NCBI GenBank assembly: GCA_023388055.1
Contig: JAEWGW010000040.1
Location: 124,001 to 188,000, forward strand
Direction: 5' to 3'
DNA: 64,000 nucleotides
Source: Bacillota bacterium
GTDB taxonomy: Bacteria > Bacillota > Bacilli > Paenibacillales > NBRC-103111
The position numbers and the translations under genes were made by a program. The notes below the pieces were generated by a model. It made no database searches. It was not told where the DNA came from and saw only the letters and a program-made list of their open reading frames with translations. Position 1 is the stretch's first letter. Every line of letters starts with the position of its first letter. This document shows, piece after piece, positions 1 through 7,585 of this stretch.

Positions 1-57
1 ATATACATTATGGGGCAGCTGGTAAGGGTTCTTTTTCTTGGGCTGGTAGTTACGCAT
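1..57 (-). CDS. Prophage/element gene, N-terminal fragment
   Basis: Only the first 19 codons are inside the window; the gene runs off the left edge. The start is convincing: ATG at 57 is preceded on the minus strand by AAAGGAGA with a 7-nt spacer. The N-terminus (MRNYQPKKKNPYQLPHNVY) resembles, from memory, the start of short proteins of Firmicutes prophages and conjugative elements. It is transcribed away from the XRE repressor that starts at 432, as expected for the lytic or transfer side of such an element. No function can be assigned from so short a fragment. Confidence 0.6.
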   Translation of the reverse strand, partial: MRNYQPKKKNPYQLPHNVY

Positions 58-129
58 CAAGAATCTCTCCTTTGTTCGGGTGTAAAAGATAAGGAAGGCG
101 ATGTAGTTTCATATATGAAACCTTCTTGC

Positions 130-153
130 AAAAAAATGCGCCTCTACAGGCGA
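130..153 (-). terminator. Leftward hairpin with T-tract
   Basis: Read on the minus strand, CGCCT-GTAG-AGGCG is followed by C-A and seven T. The stem is short (5-6 bp). It lies between the leftward promoter at 280-308 and the phage-type gene at 57, so it could attenuate early transcription. Confidence 0.4.
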
Positions 154-279
154 TTGGCCAACATTCTATTCAACACCTTATGCAACACTTTTAAATAGCA
201 ATAGCGCCATGAAAGGAAAGCCTTGTCCATTCTTGTAAGTAAGCATATTTCCAGTTTCTTTTTAGAAACCCGCACTCCT

Positions 280-308
280 ATTTTACGCCCAGAGGGTTTC
301 TTTGTCAA
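280..308 (-). promoter_or_regulatory. Leftward sigma-A promoter
   Basis: On the minus strand, TTGACA (308-303) is followed by a 17-bp spacer and TAAAAT (285-280). It points toward the phage-type gene at 57 and away from the repressor gene, like an early lytic promoter. Confidence 0.6.
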
Positions 309-328
309 TAACTTTACTGGTTTCACAG

Positions 329-357
329 TTGCGAATTTGAAACCTTTATTGTATAGT
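329..357 (+). promoter_or_regulatory. Repressor promoter
   Basis: TTGCGA (329-334), 17-bp spacer, TATAGT (352-357). It drives the XRE repressor at 432. Its -35 box lies only about 20 bp from the -35 of the opposing leftward promoter, so one DNA-bound repressor could control both. Confidence 0.65.
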
Positions 358-431
358 TTTGGAGTATAGGGATAGTCTGTCCGCAACCCGCGGCGCTATA
401 GCCAGAGGCTGGAAGAGTGAGGGAGAGGTCG

Positions 432-803
432 ATGAAAACCACGGGGAAAATCATCAGAGAGCTGCGGCTTAAAAAGGGGCTTTCGCAGGAGGAGCTGGCG
501 GAGGGCCTGAACCACCGTTTTGGCTCCAGCGTCAATAAGGGGATGGTCTCCAAGTGGGAAAATGAGATCAGCGAACCCCGCCTGGATGCCGTGCGGCAAT
601 TGGCCGAGTTTTTCCACGTGTCGGTGGATTATCTCATCGGTTCCCTGGGGCAGCCGTCCTCGGGCGAGCAACCCGATATCTCTGAGGACCAAATCCTCAC
701 CATTGCCGCTCACCAGGTAGGCCATGAAGGGCCCCTAACCCCCGAGCAGATGGACAAAATCAAACTTGCCATGCGGATTGCACTGGCCAAGGAAGAGAAG
801 TGA
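432..803 (+). CDS. XRE-family transcriptional repressor (prophage type)
   Basis: A 123-residue DNA-binding protein. Residues 6-62 form a Cro/CI-type helix-turn-helix (IIRELRLKKGLSQEELAEGL, then MVSKWENE and SVDYLIGS). The C-terminal half is a short acidic and helical tail without a LexA-like peptidase domain. ATG at 432 was chosen over a GTG at 417 because GGGAGAGG sits just upstream. The ImmA/IrrE-type peptidase follows directly, and such peptidases commonly inactivate the neighbouring repressor (family knowledge). Expected role: keep the leftward element genes off. Confidence 0.8.
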   Translation: MKTTGKIIRELRLKKGLSQEELAEGLNHRFGSSVNKGMVSKWENEISEPRLDAVRQLAEFFHVSVDYLIGSLGQPSSGEQPDISEDQILTIAAHQVGHEGPLTPEQMDKIKLAMRIALAKEEK

Positions 804-810
804 CGACCGA

Positions 811-1281
811 TTGGCGCCTTACGACTCTTTAAAGAAGGAATCGCCTGTTTATATCGATGACCAATCCGACCTGCCCGAGGGCATCAAGGGTTTATATATT
901 GAAACCAGCCATACCCAGATGATTCTTCTAAACAAGAACCTCCCCGTCCAAGCGGAGAAACGCTGTGTTCTCGCTGAGGAGCTGGGCCATTACTACACCA
1001 CCTTCGGCAACATTACCGACCAGACGGATGTCCGCAACCGCAAACACGAAAAACGGGCGCGGAATTGGGCCTATGAGAAGCTGGTCCCTCTGGACAAGCT
1101 GGTGGCCGCCTCCCGGCTGGGCATCCGCAACCGCTACGAGCTGGCCGAGTATTTGGAGATCACGGAGACCTTTTTGGAGGAGGCCCTTTTGCATTTTAAG
1201 GAAAAATATGGATTATACGCCGTTTTCGAGAATTATTTCATTTATTTTGATCCTCTGGGAGTGTTGGAGAGGTTTGAGTGA
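811..1281 (+). CDS. ImmA/IrrE-family metallopeptidase-like protein
   Basis: About 156 residues, immediately downstream of the XRE repressor. The central segment LAEELGHYYT is the zinc-site region of the ImmA/IrrE (DUF955) family. The usual HExxH appears here as EELGH, a variant seen in phage members as far as I recall. The C-terminal third (RNRYELAEYLEITETFLEEAL) looks like the helical partner region. The start is uncertain: TTG at 811 follows a purine-rich GGAAGAGAAG, and an in-frame ATG at 766 would overlap the repressor. Predicted role: induction by cleaving or relieving the repressor. The last 44 bp overlap the convergent gene ending at 1238. Confidence 0.65.
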   Translation: MAPYDSLKKESPVYIDDQSDLPEGIKGLYIETSHTQMILLNKNLPVQAEKRCVLAEELGHYYTTFGNITDQTDVRNRKHEKRARNWAYEKLVPLDKLVAASRLGIRNRYELAEYLEITETFLEEALLHFKEKYGLYAVFENYFIYFDPLGVLERFE

Positions 1282-1603
1282 CAAGGTTTAGCACCGCTCT
1301 CATATTAGGGGCGATTGCCCAGCTATCCTCTAATTCTCCTCCTATATCTGCCCAATAAAGGATCGTATTCATGTGAATATGACGATCCATCACGAGATTG
1401 CGCTTAATCCTTTCCCAAATCGCAATCTCCATTCCCTTTTCTCTTAATAGATCATTAAAGGATGAGATAACAATGATCATCAATGCAAATTTTTCATCAC
1501 CATCCAGCTGCTCATTTTCGTAAAATGAAACAAATTCTTCAACCCTTGAGCTGTCTGCTACCTCGTATTCCCAATCTTGCGTGAACTCGCCCGGTTCAGG
1601 CAA
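1238..1603 (-). CDS. Hypothetical protein, last gene of a putative immunity cluster
   Basis: About 121 residues, acidic, rich in aromatic residues, no signal peptide and no family I recognise. The start is best placed at TTG 1603. GGAGAAG lies just upstream and the TTG overlaps the stop of the upstream gene by 8 bp, which suggests translational coupling. A GTG at 1648 would make a 53-bp overlap. Low GC and position behind a DUF4274-like gene suggest an immunity-type protein, but this is inference from context only. It converges with the ImmA-like gene. Confidence 0.5.
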   Translation of the reverse strand: MPEPGEFTQDWEYEVADSSRVEEFVSFYENEQLDGDEKFALMIIVISSFNDLLREKGMEIAIWERIKRNLVMDRHIHMNTILYWADIGGELEDSWAIAPNMRAVLNLVTQTSPTLPEDQNK

Positions 1604-2114
1604 ATGAAGCTTCTCCGCGAAACCATCCTTCCTCACTCTTTTTTTCACAGGTTACAAAACCATTATTCGAATATCTATCCGAGATTATCTTAGCTGCATC
1701 TGACTTATTACATCCCTTTTTCACATCAATCTGGTCATGCAAAAATAAAATAAAGAGAGAGGTTGAATCATCGGCATCCGACAAATATAAACCTAGAAGC
1801 TCATTATATTCAACGCTAAAAAACAAACAAATATGCTCGATCCTGAACACTAAACTATCTTTGTGTTCAATCAATTCATCATAACTGGCAAACAAATTAA
1901 AATCATCCAAATCAAAAATTCTATTCGTTGAAATGAACGGGTTCATGCCTCTTATAAATAAACCTATTACTTCACCATTCTTCTGTTCAAGAAAAACAAC
2001 ATGATCTAATCGTTCATTATCTTCCTCATCGTGCAAGTAAATAATATTCGAAATTTCTTTATGGAGAAAGAAATATTCAAACTTTTGAGTATTGGATAAA
2101 ATATATTGTTTCAT
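1596..2114 (-). CDS. Hypothetical protein in AT-rich putative immunity cluster
   Basis: 172 residues, acidic, rich in Phe, Leu and Asp, with alternating beta/alpha character. No transmembrane helix, signal peptide or motif that I recognise. ATG at 2114 has GAGGG upstream. It lies 32 bp after the DUF4274-like gene and overlaps the next gene by 8 bp, so the three are probably one transcript. Base composition is much more AT-rich than the chromosome to the right, which suggests transfer. A soluble immunity protein is possible; no toxin gene is visible in the window. Confidence 0.55.
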   Translation of the reverse strand: MKQYILSNTQKFEYFFLHKEISNIIYLHDEEDNERLDHVVFLEQKNGEVIGLFIRGMNPFISTNRIFDLDDFNLFASYDELIEHKDSLVFRIEHICLFFSVEYNELLGLYLSDADDSTSLFILFLHDQIDVKKGCNKSDAAKIISDRYSNNGFVTCEKKSEEGWFRGEASFA

Positions 2115-2146
2115 GGTTACCCTCTATTCAGTTTAAGTCTAATACA

Positions 2147-2602
2147 TTACAAAACTGGAATATCCACCTCATCACCAGGCGACTTGTCCAAGAGGATACC
2201 TGGAACATTAGGATTTGATTTTTTCAGCTTAAATGCTTGTACTTTCGTTAAAGGCGGAGCAAAAGAAATCGTATTGGTAGAAAAGCTATTCTCAAGTATC
2301 CTTTGATACAAAATACATATAAATTCGTTCCACTCACATAAATTTGATTCAGCCAGAGCATCCTTTGATTCCATAATACGATAACCATCCGCGCGGTAAA
2401 ACATTAACAAACCGGTTCCAAAATCACAGTTTCTATTGCCAAGAATGGCTTGGGGTATCTCGAAACCGTTGTTCCAGTTATAGTTTGCAGCATATATATG
2501 GAGGTACAAAGGGCTGTCCAATCTTTTTATTTCTGCAATGATGCTATTATAATCTTCACTGTAGAGCAATTCCCTTAGCTTTTGAAGATCCATGCTATTC
2601 AT
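2147..2602 (-). CDS. DUF4274-like immunity protein
   Basis: 151 residues. Residues 30-75 (LHIYAANYNWNNGFEIPQAI followed by NRNCDFGTGLLMFYRADG) match my recollection of the DUF4274 core, whose hallmark is a YNW-D/N-G-F/P segment and a C-D-x-G-T-x-L-x-x-F-Y segment. DUF4274 proteins often sit in immunity-gene arrays of polymorphic toxin systems. The C-terminal 40 residues are Lys/Pro-rich and unassigned. First gene of an AT-rich three-gene cluster. Confidence 0.6.
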   Translation of the reverse strand: MNSMDLQKLRELLYSEDYNSIIAEIKRLDSPLYLHIYAANYNWNNGFEIPQAILGNRNCDFGTGLLMFYRADGYRIMESKDALAESNLCEWNEFICILYQRILENSFSTNTISFAPPLTKVQAFKLKKSNPNVPGILLDKSPGDEVDIPVL

Positions 2603-2922
2603 TGTGAGTATGCCATCCTTCCGTAATTCATGTGGGTTTACTTCATCAGCTGATCTAACGATATAGGGGCGACCCTTTTGCTTAAAGGTACCTTAAGTTC
2701 TTCTGTAAATCAAAAGATTTCCATTTTTGTATTTAGTCCTGCAAGGTTGCACATACTTTGTTACAATTTTGTGTATAAAGTCGAAATTTGGCAGCTCTTT
2801 TTGCCTTTTCCCTTGTTTCCTTCTCCTTCCTTGTGCCCCGCCTGCGCTTATGGTACGCTGAAAACACATCATTCCCCGAAAAAAATTGCGGATGCTTTTT
2901 GCCCGAATGAAAGGTGAATCGC
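2603..2922. other. Intergenic region before the diguanylate cyclase
   Basis: 320 bp between divergent genes. A near-perfect palindrome CTTAAAGGTACCTTAAG lies at 2681-2697 and TGCAAGGTTGCA at 2740-2751; either could be a regulator site. I see no convincing -35/-10 pair and no small gene with a ribosome binding site. Confidence 0.3.
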
Positions 2923-4050
2923 TTGAGCCTGAAGGCCCGTCTCCACTTATATGAAGCCGACAACCCGCGCCATAAGCATTGGATTCACCGCTTCCTGGGT
3001 ATTTACTGGCTGGTGATTGCCTTGCATTTTTTCGCACAGTTGGGGGCATTCCTGTTGATCCCCGCCTATGAGATCGGGACTCGCGAATTTTCTCTTCGCA
3101 TCCTGTTGTTTCCGCATCTGTTCATGAGCCTCTTCACGGGAGTTGCCTATGCCGTCTGCCGGTTCTGGCCGCGGCTTTCCTTCCATGCCCTGTCTGTATG
3201 CGGAACCATTATCTCCACGGTGATTATCCACTTAAACGGCGATATCCGGATTATTTCCGCTGCGATGCTTCTCCCGATTATGGCCTCGGCCATCTTCTTC
3301 CGGCCGGATGTGACCTGGTTTACTGCAGGGCTTCAGGCTGTGGCGCTGCTGTTCCTGTACGGCACCGATTCCTGGTTCCGGCAGTTCCTGAACCCCTTTG
3401 ACCTGATTGCCATTCCCCTGTTTCTGTTGGTGGGCACCCTGGTGGCGGGAGTTATTATCCAGAACGGCCGGGGGATTGCCGAGAATCTGGAGACCACCAC
3501 TCAGGACAAGCAGGAGCTGATGGTCGAGAATGTGCTGATGACCACCTTGGCCAAAACCGATTCCCTGACCGGCCTGTACAACCACATGTCCTTCCATGAA
3601 TTTTATGACAAAGCCATTGATTACGGCGCCCAAGGACATTCCTTCCAACTAGCGCTTCTGGATATTGACCACTTCAAGTCAGTCAACGATAAATTCGGCC
3701 ACCGCATCGGCGATATTGTGCTGGCCCGGGTGGCTCAGGTGATCCGCGAGGCCATTGAGCCTACGGATATCGCCGCCCGCTATGGGGGAGAGGAATTTGC
3801 CGTGCTGCTGTTCGAAAAAAACTTCGAGCAAGCCTACGATTTTATGGAAACGGTCCGGGAACGGTTGGCGGCGCTCCGTCATGAGGAGCTGCACAACAAG
3901 GCGGTTACCATCAGCATCGGACTGCGGAGCTTCAGCCGCTTCGACACCAAGGAAGCCATGTTCGAGGCCGCCGATGATCTGCTGTACCAGGCCAAACGGG
4001 CGGGACGCAACCGGACGGTGGCGGCCGTTTCCGCCAAGAGCAAGAGATAG
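2923..4050 (+). CDS. Membrane-anchored diguanylate cyclase (GGEEF)
   Basis: About 375 residues. The first 190 contain five or six hydrophobic helices (a small membrane sensor), then a short linker, then a GGDEF domain from about residue 215. It makes cyclic-di-GMP from two GTP. The active site is RYGGEEF, and the metal-binding LLDIDHFKSVND segment is present. The inhibitory I-site (RxxD five residues before GGEEF) is absent: the tetrapeptide is EPTD. TTG at 2923 follows AAAGGTGAATCGC; GTG at 2914 is the alternative. No neighbour gene hints at the signal sensed. Confidence 0.9.
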   Translation: MSLKARLHLYEADNPRHKHWIHRFLGIYWLVIALHFFAQLGAFLLIPAYEIGTREFSLRILLFPHLFMSLFTGVAYAVCRFWPRLSFHALSVCGTIISTVIIHLNGDIRIISAAMLLPIMASAIFFRPDVTWFTAGLQAVALLFLYGTDSWFRQFLNPFDLIAIPLFLLVGTLVAGVIIQNGRGIAENLETTTQDKQELMVENVLMTTLAKTDSLTGLYNHMSFHEFYDKAIDYGAQGHSFQLALLDIDHFKSVNDKFGHRIGDIVLARVAQVIREAIEPTDIAARYGGEEFAVLLFEKNFEQAYDFMETVRERLAALRHEELHNKAVTISIGLRSFSRFDTKEAMFEAADDLLYQAKRAGRNRTVAAVSAKSKR

Positions 4051-4066
4051 ATCGGGTATCTACAAC

Positions 4067-4106
4067 AAAAAGACTGCGCCTTTCTTATGGAGGCAGCAGT
4101 CTTTTT
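4067..4106. terminator. Bidirectional intrinsic terminator
   Basis: AAAAAGACTGC (4067-4077) pairs with GCAGTCTTTTT (4096-4106). It separates the convergent diguanylate cyclase and MATE genes and has A/T tracts on both sides. Confidence 0.85.
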
Positions 4107-4135
4107 CGCATGTGTTGAAGCCATGTCCGGGCCGT

Positions 4136-5527
4136 TTAATCGATAAGCCGGTGGGCATACCACTTGGTTCCCCGGTAGCGCCACAGGAAGATGGCTCCCC
4201 GCACTCCCCATTCGCAGTTCATGGCCAGCCACACACCGATGATGCCGTAGCCCAGCATAATACCAAGAACATACCCCAACACCACCCGGAACAGCCACAT
4301 GGTGAGCATAGCGATCATAGAGGTAAACTTGGAATCCCCGGCGGCCCGCAGCGCCGCAGGGGTAATGAAGCTGATGGACCACAGCGGTACCTGAAATGCA
4401 AAGTTGATCACGGTCAGGATAAACAGATCATGCAAAATTTCATCCGGCGGATTAAACAGGCTAACCAGCGGATAAAACAATGGAAGCAGGATCAGGGCCA
4501 TCAGCAGCAGGGACAAGGAGGACAGGAGAATAAAGGACTTGATAAACTTGCGCGCATCCTGTACATCCCGCCGCCCCATACATTGGCCCACCACGGTCAC
4601 GATGGTCAAGGACAAGGCTCCGGATGGAATTTGAGCCAAGCCGGCAATGGTATTGCCGATGGCATTGGTGGCGATGGCATACGTGCCCAAGCTGACAATG
4701 AAGATTTGGGTCAGCAGCTTGCCGCCATTGAAGAACATTTGCTCCGCGGCGAAGGGCAATCCGATAAACATGATTTTCTTCAGCATGGAGATCTGCAGCC
4801 GAAAAAAATCCGCAAGCCGCAGACCCAGCGTTGTCTCCATCCGCAGCAAATAAAAGATAGCGCAGGCCGCCCCCAGATACCGGGCGATGTTCACAGCGAT
4901 GGTCATGCCGGTAACACCCATACCCAGCATATGAATGAACACACCGTTCAACGCGACATAGGAGATGTTGGTGATCAGGGACAGGGCCAAGGATGCCCGG
5001 GTTTTGCCCGTACCCCGCAGCACGCCGCAAACAGCCTGGACGATGCCCGCCCCGCCGAAGGAAATGCCGCTGCCGATGAGATAGGTCCGCGCATTATCCA
5101 TGACATCTGGTTCGGCGGTTCCGAAGAGCAGATGCAGGATCGGATTATGGAAGGTCACTACGATAGCGCCAATCACGAACGCTACCAGAGAAACAACGCT
5201 AACAGAAGAGGCGCCTGATCTGGATACCATGGCATCATTGCCGCTGCCCTTGTATTGAGCCACCACCACAGTGCCGCCTGTTGCCAAAGCGATAAACACC
5301 TGCATCAAAAAGATGTTCAACGAATCCACCATATTCACCGCACTGATGGCGGCTACGCCATAAGAGCTGACCATGGCGGTATTGACCAGATTCAGCCCAA
5401 TAACAAATAATTGATCAATCAGGATCGGAATGAACAAGGATATAATCTGCCGGTAATCCATGGATTCTCCGGTAAAATACTTATCCAGGAGACCGGGCTT
5501 TTTGCCGGGTAACGCTTGCTGTCCCAT
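4136..5527 (-). CDS. MATE-family efflux transporter
   Basis: 463 residues with twelve hydrophobic helices in two homologous halves, the layout of a MATE antiporter (MatE domains about 35-195 and 260-420). Such pumps export cationic drugs or metabolites in exchange for sodium or protons. Motifs such as PILIDQLFVIGLNLVNTAMV near the N-terminus and GTGKTRASLALSLITNISYV in the middle fit the NorM/DinF-like branch. ATG at 5527 is used; the ribosome binding site is weak. The gene has its own promoter (5629-5657) and an intrinsic terminator in a very short leader (5576-5603), so expression is probably controlled by attenuation. Confidence 0.9.
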   Translation of the reverse strand: MGQQALPGKKPGLLDKYFTGESMDYRQIISLFIPILIDQLFVIGLNLVNTAMVSSYGVAAISAVNMVDSLNIFLMQVFIALATGGTVVVAQYKGSGNDAMVSRSGASSVSVVSLVAFVIGAIVVTFHNPILHLLFGTAEPDVMDNARTYLIGSGISFGGAGIVQAVCGVLRGTGKTRASLALSLITNISYVALNGVFIHMLGMGVTGMTIAVNIARYLGAACAIFYLLRMETTLGLRLADFFRLQISMLKKIMFIGLPFAAEQMFFNGGKLLTQIFIVSLGTYAIATNAIGNTIAGLAQIPSGALSLTIVTVVGQCMGRRDVQDARKFIKSFILLSSLSLLLMALILLPLFYPLVSLFNPPDEILHDLFILTVINFAFQVPLWSISFITPAALRAAGDSKFTSMIAMLTMWLFRVVLGYVLGIMLGYGIIGVWLAMNCEWGVRGAIFLWRYRGTKWYAHRLID

Positions 5528-5547
5528 GTCATCACATTCTTTTCTGC

Positions 5548-5619
5548 TTATAATGGTAAATTGGTCCTAATATAGAAAAAACTCTTCTCTGAGTAAAGAA
5601 GAGCAGCGCCGGAGGGCAT
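5548..5619 (-). CDS. Possible 23-codon leader peptide of the MATE gene
   Basis: ATG at 5619 opens a frame (MPSGAALLYSEKSFFYIR and five more residues) that reads through the whole terminator hairpin and stops 20 bp before the MATE start. The predicted transcript begins only about 3 nt upstream, so translation would be nearly leaderless; there is no ribosome binding site. Listed only because a ribosome moving through it would melt the terminator. Confidence 0.25.
   Translation of the reverse strand: MPSGAALLYSEKSFFYIRTNLPL
5576..5603 (-). terminator. Leader terminator (attenuator) upstream of the MATE gene
   Basis: On the minus strand CTCTTCT-8 nt-AGAAGAG is followed by six T. It begins about 20 nt after the predicted transcription start and lies about 50 bp before the MATE start codon, so it must be read through for pump expression. 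Confidence 0.7.
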
Positions 5620-5628
5620 ACCTGATTG

Positions 5629-5657
5629 AGGATACACCCGTTCCACAGGTCTGTCAA
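5629..5657 (-). promoter_or_regulatory. Promoter of the MATE gene
   Basis: On the minus strand TTGACA (5657-5652), 17-bp spacer, TATCCT (5634-5629). Start expected near 5622. Confidence 0.7.
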
Positions 5658-5772
5658 CGGAACTTTCAGGGAAAGGTTAGTCGGCTTGGGATAATCCCGC
5701 CGTATAATTGCCTATACTATGGAATGATAGTAAGATGAGGTTAACTCTAAATAACTTAAGGGAGCTGTGGAT

Positions 5773-6189
5773 ATGGCTATCAATCCTTATATCAATTTCA
5801 ACGGGAATTGCCGGGAGGCTGTCGAATTCTATGCAGATGTTTTTGAGTCGGACAAGCCGGTATTTATGGCCTTCGGTGATGCTCCGGGCGACCCTTCCCA
5901 GCCGATCCCGGAGGAAGCCAAACATCTGATCATGCACACCCAATTTTTCATCCACGGCACCCCGGTGATGTGCTCGGATGTGTTCCCCGGCCACCCCTAC
6001 ATACAGGGCAATAACATCAGCATCTCGGTGGTAAGCAAGGACACGGCAGAGGTGAAGCGTTATTTCGACAAGCTGAAGGTGGACGGAACCGTTTATATGG
6101 AGCTGCAGGAAACCTTCTGGAGCAAGGCCTACGCCAACCTTACGGACAGATTCGGCATAGGCTGGCAGCTGAGCCAGGAACAGCAATAG
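5773..6189 (+). CDS. VOC-family (PhnB-like) protein
   Basis: 138 residues of the glyoxalase/bleomycin-resistance/dioxygenase fold, PhnB-like branch. The start pattern (INPYINFNGNCREAVEFYADVF), then MHTQFFIHGTPVMCSD, and the ending WSKAYANLTDRFGIGWQLS are typical. These proteins are small cytoplasmic dimers; most have no known substrate. ATG at 5773 was chosen over GTG at 5767 because AAGGGAG lies 8 bp upstream. Monocistronic, with a strong terminator right after it. Confidence 0.85.
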   Translation: MAINPYINFNGNCREAVEFYADVFESDKPVFMAFGDAPGDPSQPIPEEAKHLIMHTQFFIHGTPVMCSDVFPGHPYIQGNNISISVVSKDTAEVKRYFDKLKVDGTVYMELQETFWSKAYANLTDRFGIGWQLSQEQQ

Positions 6190-6213
6190 GACCTTTCGTT
6201 TACCGCTAAAACA

Positions 6214-6258
6214 AATAAGCACACGTACGCCTAAGAAGAAGCGTCGTGTGCTTTATTT
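6214..6258. terminator. Intrinsic terminator after the VOC gene
   Basis: AAGCACACG (6217-6225) pairs with CGTGTGCTT (6245-6253), with an inner ACGC/GCGT stem, followed by TATTTT. It can serve the convergent membrane-protein gene as well. Confidence 0.75.
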
Positions 6259-6273
6259 TGGAAATAAACGAAA

Positions 6274-6582
6274 TTACAATCTTCTTCTGTACCCGTCCCT
6301 TGGAGCGGTAGCTGAAACCAAAAGAAAAATGCACGATAACAGATGCATTAACCAACCCAAGAAGGGAATCCAGGCCAATACAGATGTAATAATGCCTAAC
6401 ACCGACCCATATATTGGTTCTGATTCATTTCGAGACATACCCAATGTAACCATATGCAAAATGAGCATAACTCCCAGTGCTATGTATGCTGTACTCATTA
6501 CAATTGCAGCACCCAGAAGTGGGATAGCTAAAATAAGTTCAAGGCTTCCGGTTAACCAACGCATAACTCGAGCATTTGACAT
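6274..6582 (-). CDS. Small membrane protein of unknown function
   Basis: 102 residues with three hydrophobic helices (about 12-32, 36-55, 62-90) and a basic C-terminus (RDGYRRRL). It resembles small uncharacterised membrane proteins found in many bacilli, with the pattern W-x-x-G-x-L-E-L near the start and LAWIPFLGWLMH in the last helix. ATG at 6582 follows a weak GGGGG. Monocistronic; no functional clue from neighbours. Confidence 0.6.
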   Translation of the reverse strand: MSNARVMRWLTGSLELILAIPLLGAAIVMSTAYIALGVMLILHMVTLGMSRNESEPIYGSVLGIITSVLAWIPFLGWLMHLLSCIFLLVSATAPRDGYRRRL

Positions 6583-6717
6583 TTTGTAAGAGCCCCCAAA
6601 TAGTCGACTTTTTCCATTTTATTTTATCATGTCGACAAGCTCTTTGTGCAGTCCTTATTTTCATTATTTTCCTTCGTCACATGATTCCTGGATTGTATTC
6701 AAATCATTGTTGCATTT

Positions 6718-7536
6718 TTACTTCCAGGAAATCTCCAGCGGATTGCGGTCCACCAGACGGGCGTACCGGTACTTGGGATAACCGGCCATGATGGCGCCTG
6801 CCAGATTCCTGCCCTCCGGCACCTCCAGCTCCCGCAGCAGCGGCTCATAGCCGCTGAAGGCGCAATGCTGGACGAAGCCGCCCCAGCAGGTGCCAAGTCC
6901 CAGGCTGGGAGCGTACAGCTCGGCATAAGCCAGCACAAATTCGGCATTGCTTCTGCCTGTGTGCTGGGTCATTTTCCCCGGGGCCAAGGCCAGGATGAGG
7001 TGAGGCGCACCGCGCAGAATGGTATCCTTCCCCCGGCGGGCGGCGGCAATATGCAGCTTCAGATAGCTGAAGCCTCTCCCCCCTGATGCCTCCACCTGCT
7101 CTTCCATCCAGGCAATCACGGCCTGCCAGATCCGGTTCAACCGTTCTGCACCGCTGATCACCTGAAAGGTAATCCCCTGGGTGTTGCTGGCCGTTGGCGC
7201 ATACCGGGCCACATCCAGAAGCTCCGTCAGCTCCTCCCGCTTCACCGGCTCCTGCCGGTATACCCGCACGGAACGCCGGGAGCGCAGAAACTGCCGGGCC
7301 CCTTCCGCGTTCCATTGAAGCTCCTTGCGTACAGGCGTCTGCGCCGCCAAAGGTGTAAAGCTGTTATCCAGCGCCTCCGACGGACAAGCTGCCACACAGT
7401 GGCCGCATGCGATGCATCGTCCACCATCTGCCTCCTGCGGTCCTTCATCATTCATGAGAATATAGTTTGCAGGACAAACCTCCTCGCAAACCCCACATAT
7501 CATACATTTCTCCGCATCAACTGTAAGAACGCTCAC
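6718..7536 (-). CDS. Nitroreductase with N-terminal 4Fe-4S ferredoxin domain
   Basis: 272 residues. The first 55 carry two CxxCxxCxxxCP iron-sulfur motifs (CMICGVCEEVCP and CIACGHCVAACP). From about residue 80 a nitroreductase-like FMN domain follows (RRSVRVYRQEPVKREELTEL, YAPTASNTQ, LGTCWGGFV). Proteins of this architecture probably move electrons from reduced ferredoxin to an FMN site that reduces nitro groups, quinones or enoates. GTG at 7536 with GAGAGGAAG upstream. It lies 49 bp after the SEC-C gene on the same strand, so co-transcription is possible. Substrate unknown. Confidence 0.88.
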   Translation of the reverse strand: MSVLTVDAEKCMICGVCEEVCPANYILMNDEGPQEADGGRCIACGHCVAACPSEALDNSFTPLAAQTPVRKELQWNAEGARQFLRSRRSVRVYRQEPVKREELTELLDVARYAPTASNTQGITFQVISGAERLNRIWQAVIAWMEEQVEASGGRGFSYLKLHIAAARRGKDTILRGAPHLILALAPGKMTQHTGRSNAEFVLAYAELYAPSLGLGTCWGGFVQHCAFSGYEPLLRELEVPEGRNLAGAIMAGYPKYRYARLVDRNPLEISWK

Positions 7537-7585
7537 CGTTATCCGCTTCCTCTCATTCCCATCTCTATACGTAAATCTACCTTGC

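Larger units (their letters stand above)
58..431. other. Divergent control region of the prophage-like module
   Basis: This 374-bp gap separates the leftward gene at 57 from the rightward repressor at 432. It holds a leftward promoter (280-308), a rightward promoter (329-357) and a leftward hairpin with an A/T tract (130-153). Between about 165 and 200, imperfect copies of a GTGTTG-type motif occur on the minus strand and could be repressor sites. An 80-codon minus frame (144-386) crosses both promoters, has no ribosome binding site, and is not called as a gene. Confidence 0.5.

Noticed and set aside
144..386. 80-codon minus-strand frame
   Set aside because: It spans both divergent promoters and ends in the terminator; no ribosome binding site.
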